From positions 1 to 5,174 of the forward strand of contig JAIUMB010000152.1 of the NCBI GenBank assembly GCA_022565745.1: a DNA stretch of 5,174 nucleotides, read 5' to 3'. Within the stretch, counting starts at the first letter, position 1; every line of letters starts with the position of its first letter. The notes beneath the pieces are model-generated. The model was not told the origin of the DNA. It was given only the letters and a program-made list of their open reading frames with translations, and did no database searches. A program made the translations under genes and the position numbers. Below are positions 1 to 5,174 of this stretch, piece by piece. The stretch comes from Cryomorphaceae bacterium (GTDB lineage: Bacteria; Bacteroidota; Bacteroidia; Flavobacteriales; Schleiferiaceae).

Positions 1-37
1 GGCAAACAAAGTAGCGCTATGTATACAAACTTCTTCA

Positions 38-2890
38 TTAAAATCTAAATGCTATTCCGTACAACACTTGTCGAGGCGCCAAATATCGGGCGGGGTTTCG
101 CGGATCAACGCCCGTTTCTTGTGGACCATTGAATTCCGGACGAGGATCACGCCATGTCAACGGCACGTCATCACCAAATTCATATGCTCTTCCCGTAACT
201 GGATTGATGATTTGTGCATTGAGGTTGTTAAACATGTTTCTCACTTCTACACTAAACACGAGCCCAGTGTGCTTACTGAACATCCAGTCGTAACTCAGTT
301 TTAAATCAAAATTGATCCAAGGGGTGGCAATTTCTTCTAAAAACCGGTCGTTGCGCTCTTCGTACTCTGGTCTGCCTAGATCATTTTCCGACACTTTAAC
401 CTGTGGCGTGTATCGAAAGCCGGAGGTATACCTGTAGGAGAAAAAGGCACGGAATCCGTTGATGCGCTTACCCAATACCCGAAAGGTGCTGTCGGGCGTA
501 AAAATCACACCCGCATTGATGTTCCAAGGCCGGTCAAAAGCAAGATACTGCTCTCTGGCAAGCTGAATTTCTCCCGTTTGGGCAATTTGCAATGCCGACT
601 CTCTGGCGGTGTTGGATTTACCACGAGCCACTTGATAAGACACGTTACCAAAAGCGTTGAGATGCTTGAGAAAACGATACTGAAACCCACCTTCAACCCC
701 CATAATCTTAGCGTAATCCTGATTGATATAAACGGTTTTGGTTACCGGTCTTCCCGTTTGGTCGCGAACGATGGCGCTACGTGCCACTATGTAATCGAAG
801 CGGTTGTTGTTAAAAGCCGCGAGCGATACCACTAAGTTCTTGCTTAACATACTTTTTACCCCTACTTCATAACTCACATTCACCTCCGGGTCTAAGTCGG
901 GATTACCTAAGCTTGATAAAAATGAGCGGTCTTGAAATACGGGATCCAAACCGGCGTATAAGAAACGCGGGTGCGGCAGGCGCATGCTGTGACCGTAATT
1001 GAAATACATCACGTTATTTTCCGTGACCGGGAACGACACGTTCACTCTGGGCAACAACCTTGCTTTCCATCGCAGCCCCATCAATCCTACGGTTTTATCC
1101 ATATAGTCTTGGCGGGTTTGGTCGATTACTGGACTGCTGGGATCTGCAATCGCGTCATCTGCAAAACGACCTGGTGCCCAATAGTTTAATCGCATACCTA
1201 AAGTAGCAATAATGCCTTTGTAGGTAATTCTGTCTTCGACGAAAATTCCACCATTTTGTGGTCTTACAGCCCAAATATCACTGGAACTACCGATACTTAC
1301 TGAAGGTGTAAACGTGCTGTCGTTGATGCGAATGGGTGCACCTACCCAAGGGCGGGTGACATCTGCCCACTGATACTCGGTGAATATGTGGGTAAAACCC
1401 ATGCTGATTAAGTTGACGCGATCACCGGGATCATAAGTCACCTTACCCCTTAAGGTATATTCTTGTGCATAGTGATCGTGCCAAAGTGGCGTTATGCCTC
1501 CGTTGTTGACCAACCCATCACCGGGTAATACGAAAAACGTCCCAGACGGGTCATTGGGATTAAATATCTGAACTGGATCGGTAATGATGTTTTGCTCGTC
1601 GTAAATCTGATCAACCGTTTCTTCCCTAAATGGACGACCATTGGCATCTGCTCGTAAGTTGGTAAACAATCGTCCGGCACTGATAGACATCCCCCATTTC
1701 TTGGAGATCATATGCTTGAAGTTTACCGCCGATAAAACCGACCGGTGGGTATATGTGGTTGCATTGTCTAGATTATTGGAACGTCTGTACTGAAAACCGG
1801 GCACAAGAATGGCGTCAAACCCTACGATTTGAAGTGTCCGGGTATTTTGATTGATGTTTACACTGGCTTGATTGGTAAACGTAAGTTTGGTACCCGGCTT
1901 TATTTGGTAAGCCATTTTAAACGTATGGGTAAATACATTGGAGTATCGTGGTGCCCAAAACGTGGGGTTATCGGGAAATAAAGAGGAATTGAGTTGCTCG
2001 GCCGTTGGTCCAAAATACTCATCGGTAATCATAGCCGTCACATTGTTGAAAATCGTCAACTTATTCTTGGTGCCGGGTATAGGCGTTCCCATAGTAATCT
2101 CAACAATATCCGTGTTAAAACTCGATGCAACATTGGGGTCGTAGATAAAGTCTCTTTGCCAACTTCCCGCCAATTCAAATCGATCCCCCCCCTCTCTAAT
2201 GGTGGTATTGATTACGCCAGATGAACCGCCACCAAACTCAGCACCTGCTCCACCAGTGGTCACGCTCATGGATCCGATTGACGACGATGCGAGGTTGACA
2301 CCAAAACCTGTTCCGGCTAGTGGATCCTGCGCACTGATACCATCTACCAGATACTCTGTTTCGTAAACCCGCGCACCTCGAATTTGCAAACCGTCTGGTG
2401 TTTCAATAACCCCCGCTTGCATGGCCACGACTTCCTGAACATCTCGACTGTTCATTTCGGCTAATTCTTGTCGAGTAATGGTCACCTCAGAGGCAGCCAA
2501 TTCCAAGTCGATTTGCGACTTTCGACCAACAACTTCAATTTCGCCCAGACCAGAAACCTCTCCGGATAACTTGACGTCAAGTTTTGTGGTTTCTCCTGCT
2601 TTGATTGTAATCTCATTGTACTGTTTGGTTTGGTACCCCAAGTACTGAATCTTTACGGCGTATGTTCCAGGCTTTATTCCCGTAATTACGAAGTAACCAT
2701 CTATATTGGTTGAGGCACCTTTGTACGTTCCAACAATGGCAATATTGGCCCCGATCAAAGTCTCTTTGGTTTCTTTGTCAACAATCTGTCCCTGCAGTTT
2801 TCCCAATTGCTCGTTTTGCGCCACGACCATTGTCAACGATCCCAGCATCATCAAAAGCAAGTAAAACCAGCCTCTACCAATCGAAGTCAT
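38..2890 (-). CDS. TonB-dependent outer-membrane receptor with N-terminal CarboxypepD_reg-like domain
   Basis: Predicted outer-membrane beta-barrel that imports an unidentified substrate using TonB/ExbBD energy. The chosen ATG (2890-2888) gives 950 residues and a clean signal peptide: residues 1-24 with hydrophobic core FYLLLMMLGSL and likely cleavage VVA|QNE. Residues ~31-108 form a carboxypeptidase-regulatory-like beta sandwich (GQIVDKET, GANIAIVGT, TNIDGYFVITGIKPGTY, YLGYQ). Residues ~126-235 are the plug (LQIRGAR, YLVDGI, SMSVTTGGAGAEFGGGSSGVINT, REGG). The remainder is barrel, rich in alternating aromatics, ending in a terminal Phe (YGIAFRF) as expected of a BAM-recognised barrel; the stop is TAA. 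The reading frame is intact and length is normal for the family. It overlaps the upstream lipoprotein gene by 17 nt, suggesting coupled translation. No SusD gene is adjacent, and it is somewhat short for a SusC, so a non-SusC receptor is favoured. The frame stays open upstream to a TTG at 2941, but that start spoils the signal peptide. The family call is firm; the substrate is unknown. Confidence 0.95.
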   Translation of the reverse strand: MTSIGRGWFYLLLMMLGSLTMVVAQNEQLGKLQGQIVDKETKETLIGANIAIVGTYKGASTNIDGYFVITGIKPGTYAVKIQYLGYQTKQYNEITIKAGETTKLDVKLSGEVSGLGEIEVVGRKSQIDLELAASEVTITRQELAEMNSRDVQEVVAMQAGVIETPDGLQIRGARVYETEYLVDGISAQDPLAGTGFGVNLASSSIGSMSVTTGGAGAEFGGGSSGVINTTIREGGDRFELAGSWQRDFIYDPNVASSFNTDIVEITMGTPIPGTKNKLTIFNNVTAMITDEYFGPTAEQLNSSLFPDNPTFWAPRYSNVFTHTFKMAYQIKPGTKLTFTNQASVNINQNTRTLQIVGFDAILVPGFQYRRSNNLDNATTYTHRSVLSAVNFKHMISKKWGMSISAGRLFTNLRADANGRPFREETVDQIYDEQNIITDPVQIFNPNDPSGTFFVLPGDGLVNNGGITPLWHDHYAQEYTLRGKVTYDPGDRVNLISMGFTHIFTEYQWADVTRPWVGAPIRINDSTFTPSVSIGSSSDIWAVRPQNGGIFVEDRITYKGIIATLGMRLNYWAPGRFADDAIADPSSPVIDQTRQDYMDKTVGLMGLRWKARLLPRVNVSFPVTENNVMYFNYGHSMRLPHPRFLYAGLDPVFQDRSFLSSLGNPDLDPEVNVSYEVGVKSMLSKNLVVSLAAFNNNRFDYIVARSAIVRDQTGRPVTKTVYINQDYAKIMGVEGGFQYRFLKHLNAFGNVSYQVARGKSNTARESALQIAQTGEIQLAREQYLAFDRPWNINAGVIFTPDSTFRVLGKRINGFRAFFSYRYTSGFRYTPQVKVSENDLGRPEYEERNDRFLEEIATPWINFDLKLSYDWMFSKHTGLVFSVEVRNMFNNLNAQIINPVTGRAYEFGDDVPLTWRDPRPEFNGPQETGVDPRNPARYLAPRQVLYGIAFRF
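2185..2192 (-). repeat. G8 homopolymer within the TonB receptor gene
   Basis: Eight consecutive C on the plus strand (G8 in the coding strand) cover the end of Glu233, Gly234, Gly235 and the first base of Asp236, directly after the plug domain. It is the longest G/C run I noticed in the window. A one-base slip would shift the frame before nearly all of the beta-barrel. The Gly-Gly itself is a common motif at the end of such plugs, so the run may only reflect GGG codon choice. Confidence 0.6.
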
Positions 2891-4322
2891 CCTGTATGAT
2901 TTTGTCAAAAAACTGCTGTAAATTGGTTGAATTGCCAACAAAACGATGCAAACTTATGGCTATAAATATCTGCTGAATGTTTCCATTTCTTCTTCGCAGT
3001 GAGCCCATTAGATTATCTCCCGACCAATTATTAAGCGGTGTAATCTGAGCGCGATAAAAGTTTTCTGAATCTATGGATTTTACGATAGGTACAATCCCCG
3101 TTATGGTTCCATCAGGATTTAAAATCGGATAACCACTCATGGAGGGCACGAGGGAACTGTCACCCGTTAACCTGGCTTGCCCCCCACTTCTCACCACATC
3201 TTCAATGGGAAAACCGACACTCAATCCATCAATATCGGAGGCAGGCGTCAGAATGGTTGTCACCAATGACTTTCCATTATTCGCATTAAACTGAGATATC
3301 AAGGGCGCCAAATTCACTAAAATTGACGCACTTTGTCCGCTCGCCGGGTTTGTAAAGGTTGAAATATCGGTGAACACATAGAGCTTGTCTATGCGCTCCA
3401 TCACACGAGCAAAGTTGGCTTGCCAGAAACGGGGCTGTCTTGAGCCTTGGTCGACAAAGAAGTCGAGAAATTCGTAATCATTTTGAAATGCATTTCGGGC
3501 ATAAGGCATGATGACGTCTCTTACCGAAGCTGGTTGGCCACAAATGATCAAATTCCTTGAAGCACTTTGCTTGAAATAAAAGGCTGCTGATGTATCAATC
3601 TCACTTTCCGCACCTGCTATATCAATGGCTTTGATGTAAACATTATTGATAGCATCTATGCGTACATCATTGGCTTTAATGGTTCGAGGAGTGTTTTCAA
3701 CGCCTGCATAAATCAATGCTTCACCTACACCCGTCGCATTTTCTTCCAGCACAAAGGTGATGAGGTTGGCGGATGGTATTTCGAACCAATCGCCGTCGTT
3801 GAATTTCATTTGCACCGATTCTATGGTTTCATCTCCATCTAAATCTGTTGCTCTCCAACGCAATGTAGCTGCAATAAAAGCAGTATCCTTTGGTCCTACA
3901 TCATTATCAAATGACGCTTCCGGTGGGGTGTTTCTCAAAGGGATACGCAAAAAGGCTGGCTCGGGATCTCGCGCATCTTCATTATCGATGGCACGTACCC
4001 AAAAATCTTGATCGGTTGTATCCGAGCCTGGGGTTATTGAAAACCTAAACGTGCTATCGGTGGATGTGGTAAAGTGCCACTGTTCATTATCCAAGGAAAT
4101 CTCGTACCCCACCACGTAGCCATCTTTATCGCTTCCAAACCAACTCAAACGCACATTGGAATTGAGGCGATTTTCACCGGTTCGGTTGATGCTTTCTAAG
4201 GCAATGCGTGTTGTTGGCGGAATATTTTCGTTCAAATCCCCCCTCATACAAGAAGATGTATGAAATTGAAGGACTAAGCTTGCCCAGACAATTATTGCGT
4301 GATATGTCGCTTTTTTCTTCAT
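2874..4322 (-). CDS. Putative lipoprotein with two FN3/Ig-like domains and a C-terminal alpha/beta domain
   Basis: No named function is recognised. The ATG at 4322-4320 gives 482 residues. Residues 1-25 look like a lipoprotein signal: a basic start (MKKK), hydrophobic stretch AIIVWASLVLQF, then HTSSC with Cys25 as the probable lipidated residue. The lipobox is relaxed (Thr at -3), as Bacteroidota often allow. Residues ~34-128 resemble a fibronectin-III-like fold (VRLSWFGSDKDGYVVGYEISLD, FWVRAIDNEDARDPEPA). Residues ~132-250 are a second such domain (LRWRATDLDGDE, VYIKAIDIAGAES). Residues ~255-482 alternate strands and helices (NLIICGQ, KLYVFTDI, GKSLVTTI, QIFIAISLHRF, LQQFFDKII), resembling a glutamine-amidotransferase-like Rossmann fold. 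I see no nucleophile elbow or catalytic triad, so it is probably a binding or structural module. The acidic surface-export signal after the Cys is weak (MRGDLNE), so periplasmic or surface location is open. Its 3' end overlaps the TonB receptor gene, suggesting a partner role at the outer membrane. An in-frame ATG at 4349 is an alternative start. Confidence 0.85.
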   Translation of the reverse strand: MKKKATYHAIIVWASLVLQFHTSSCMRGDLNENIPPTTRIALESINRTGENRLNSNVRLSWFGSDKDGYVVGYEISLDNEQWHFTTSTDSTFRFSITPGSDTTDQDFWVRAIDNEDARDPEPAFLRIPLRNTPPEASFDNDVGPKDTAFIAATLRWRATDLDGDETIESVQMKFNDGDWFEIPSANLITFVLEENATGVGEALIYAGVENTPRTIKANDVRIDAINNVYIKAIDIAGAESEIDTSAAFYFKQSASRNLIICGQPASVRDVIMPYARNAFQNDYEFLDFFVDQGSRQPRFWQANFARVMERIDKLYVFTDISTFTNPASGQSASILVNLAPLISQFNANNGKSLVTTILTPASDIDGLSVGFPIEDVVRSGGQARLTGDSSLVPSMSGYPILNPDGTITGIVPIVKSIDSENFYRAQITPLNNWSGDNLMGSLRRRNGNIQQIFIAISLHRFVGNSTNLQQFFDKIIQDDFDW

Positions 4323-4324
4323 GC

Positions 4325-4367
4325 AAAAAAAGTGGTGTTTGGAAAGCATTTCGCCTCCAAACACCAC
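4325..4367 (-). terminator. Intrinsic (Rho-independent) terminator after the T9SS gene
   Basis: On the minus strand, GTGGTGTTTGGA (4367-4356) and TCCAAACACCAC (4343-4332) form a perfect 12-bp stem with 6 G-C pairs and a 12-nt loop. The loop can add a GC/GC pairing (GGC with GCU, one wobble). Seven T residues follow at once (4331-4325). It starts 12 nt after the TAA of the T9SS gene. The T-tract is only on the minus-strand exit, so it acts in one direction. It ends 2 nt before the chosen ATG of the lipoprotein gene, which is unusually tight. Confidence 0.85.
4354..4358 (-). promoter_or_regulatory. Shine-Dalgarno-like GGAGG ahead of an alternative lipoprotein start, inside the terminator hairpin
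   Basis: GGAGG on the minus strand lies 4 nt before an in-frame ATG (4349-4347) that would give a lipoprotein precursor 9 residues longer (MLSKHHFFC then MKKK). Three of its bases are in the hairpin stem and two in the loop, so the folded RNA would partly hide it. Strong Shine-Dalgarno sites are uncommon in many Bacteroidota, and the receptor gene here lacks one, so this may be chance. It is listed because it bears on the start choice: ATG 4322 gives the tidier signal peptide, ATG 4349 the better ribosome site. Confidence 0.3.
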
Positions 4368-4379
4368 AGATAAAATGCG

Positions 4380-5174
4380 TTACTGAACCAATACTTTAGC
4401 GGTTTTGATGACACGACCTTGCTCAACAATACGCATGATATACATGCCGCTTTGCAGGTTTTCAACGTTCACAATGGCTTCACCACCGCGTAGTGCTTCT
4501 TGTGAAATCACACGCCCATTAAGGTCATAGACAACAACGGCGTCTCCACGTTCCGTCTGAATGGTTACTTGAGTTTGCGCCGGATTGGGGAATATGCGGG
4601 CAAACACCTCATTGTCAAATTGCTTGACCGAAACTGTTGGGCGACAATCAAGACTGTCAAGACTAAAGTTAGGGTTTATGAAGTCATCATTTGCACGAGG
4701 CAACAGGCGGTATTCTCCAAAACCAAAGTACCACATACCTTCTATGGCGTCAAACTCCATACTTTGGTCGGTAAGTACAACAGGCACCATCATGGTTCCG
4801 TTGTTGGTTGCCCAAGCTGAATCATTCACCACGCTTACGTAAAGTGAAGATCGACTGTTGCCATCACGACCAGCCAAAACGATGGTCGATTCGGCCAACC
4901 CATTGGCGGTATCGGTAGAGATGAGGTAGTCGCCGAAATTACCACGACGGGGATCAGAGATAACCACTTTGCCATTGGGGTTTTCAGCACGTACAAGCAT
5001 ACCCTCATATTTTTCCACCTCACCAGAGGCGTACATGGCAGGCATATTGGGGTTGATGACTACCGGTTGAACAGTTTGTCTATTTCCTGTTTTCGTCAAA
5101 CTGGCCACATTGATTTGGGTAAAACCAAAGTTTTCCTGTACAGTACCAGTAACCGTTATTTCTTCGTCGCGGAA
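4380..5174 (-). CDS. Secreted protein with YhcR/ExeM-type OB-fold and T9SS type A sorting domain (5' end outside window)
   Basis: Only the C-terminal 264 residues are present; the frame is open to the window edge at 5174, so the GTG at 5108 is not the real start. Residues ~6-165 match the pattern of the OB-fold found in YhcR/ExeM-type extracellular nucleases and other lamin-tail-type secreted proteins: VTGTVQENFGFTQI, then PVVI, YEGMLVRAEN, FGDYLIS, and finally GMWYFGFGEYRLLPRANDDF. Residues ~190-264 are a typical T9SS type A sorting domain: FARIFPNPAQTQVTIQ, VVVYDLNGRVI, LQSGMYIMRI, ending KTAKVLVQ. This domain directs passage across the outer membrane and usually removal by the sortase PorU with anchoring to A-LPS or release. 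The catalytic part, if any, lies outside the window, so a nuclease role is only inferred. The TAA stop is followed 12 nt later by a strong terminator-like hairpin. Confidence 0.92.
   Translation of the reverse strand, partial: FRDEEITVTGTVQENFGFTQINVASLTKTGNRQTVQPVVINPNMPAMYASGEVEKYEGMLVRAENPNGKVVISDPRRGNFGDYLISTDTANGLAESTIVLAGRDGNSRSSLYVSVVNDSAWATNNGTMMVPVVLTDQSMEFDAIEGMWYFGFGEYRLLPRANDDFINPNFSLDSLDCRPTVSVKQFDNEVFARIFPNPAQTQVTIQTERGDAVVVYDLNGRVISQEALRGGEAIVNVENLQSGMYIMRIVEQGRVIKTAKVLVQ

Noticed and set aside
1..37. Search for a terminator or next gene below the receptor stop
   Set aside because: Only short palindromes (GTATAC, AGCGCT) are present; there is no stem with a T-tract and no start codon on the minus strand.
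2891..2941. Upstream extension of the TonB receptor to a TTG at 2941
   Set aside because: It would bury the signal peptide behind 17 extra residues and overlap the lipoprotein gene by 68 nt; the ATG at 2890 gives a normal 24-residue signal.
2949..2956. TAAGTTTG on the minus strand, matching the Bacteroidota -7 promoter element TAnnTTTG, about 60 nt before the receptor ATG
   Set aside because: No TTTG-type -33 element is seen at the right distance, it lies inside the lipoprotein coding sequence, and a match of six fixed bases is expected about once by chance in a window this long.
38..4322. Classical SusC/SusD polysaccharide-utilisation pair
   Set aside because: The lipoprotein lacks SusD-like helical TPR character, the receptor is shorter than usual SusC, and no glycan-degrading enzyme or sigma/anti-sigma pair is in the window.
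4323..4367. Extension of the lipoprotein to a GTG at 4367
   Set aside because: That start coincides with the first base of the terminator stem and adds a stretch not typical of a signal peptide. The ATG at 4349 remains possible.
68..4842. Several plus-strand open frames of about 60-90 codons (for example 68-304, 578-835, 2710-2976, 3757-4011, 4569-4820)
   Set aside because: Each lies wholly or mostly antisense to a well-supported minus-strand gene and has no recognisable domain, signal or start context; they are shadows of the real coding frames.

Overview
The window looks like a piece of a Bacteroidota chromosome. It carries the C-terminal end of a protein with a type IX secretion system (T9SS) type A sorting domain, and a TonB-dependent outer-membrane receptor with an N-terminal CarboxypepD_reg-like domain. 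Both are hallmarks of that phylum. I cannot place it below phylum from the sequence alone.

All coding capacity is on the minus strand, so transcription runs from high to low coordinates. In that order: (1) 5174-4380, the 3' end of a secreted protein (5' end outside the window) with an OB-fold domain of the YhcR/ExeM-nuclease-associated kind, followed by a T9SS sorting domain; (2) 4367-4325, a strong hairpin plus T-tract that reads as an intrinsic terminator for gene 1; (3) 4322-2874, a putative lipoprotein with two FN3/Ig-like beta domains and a C-terminal alpha/beta domain; (4) 2890-38, a complete TonB-dependent receptor of about 950 residues, whose start overlaps the end of the lipoprotein gene by 17 nt. 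The 37 bases below the receptor stop hold no visible gene or terminator.

All three products are predicted to leave the cytoplasm: one secreted or surface-attached through T9SS, one lipid-anchored, one an outer-membrane transporter. The lipoprotein and receptor are very likely co-expressed and may work together at the outer membrane, much as SusD-like lipoproteins work with SusC receptors, although this lipoprotein is not SusD-like. The substrate cannot be told from the sequence. The terminator suggests the T9SS gene is a separate or only partly linked transcription unit.

No RNA gene, CRISPR array, insertion sequence or mobile-element boundary was seen. The most unusual local structure is the terminator hairpin, which contains a Shine-Dalgarno-like GGAGG and an in-frame ATG of the next gene in and next to its loop. 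A G8 tract in the receptor gene, just after the plug domain, is a possible slippage site.
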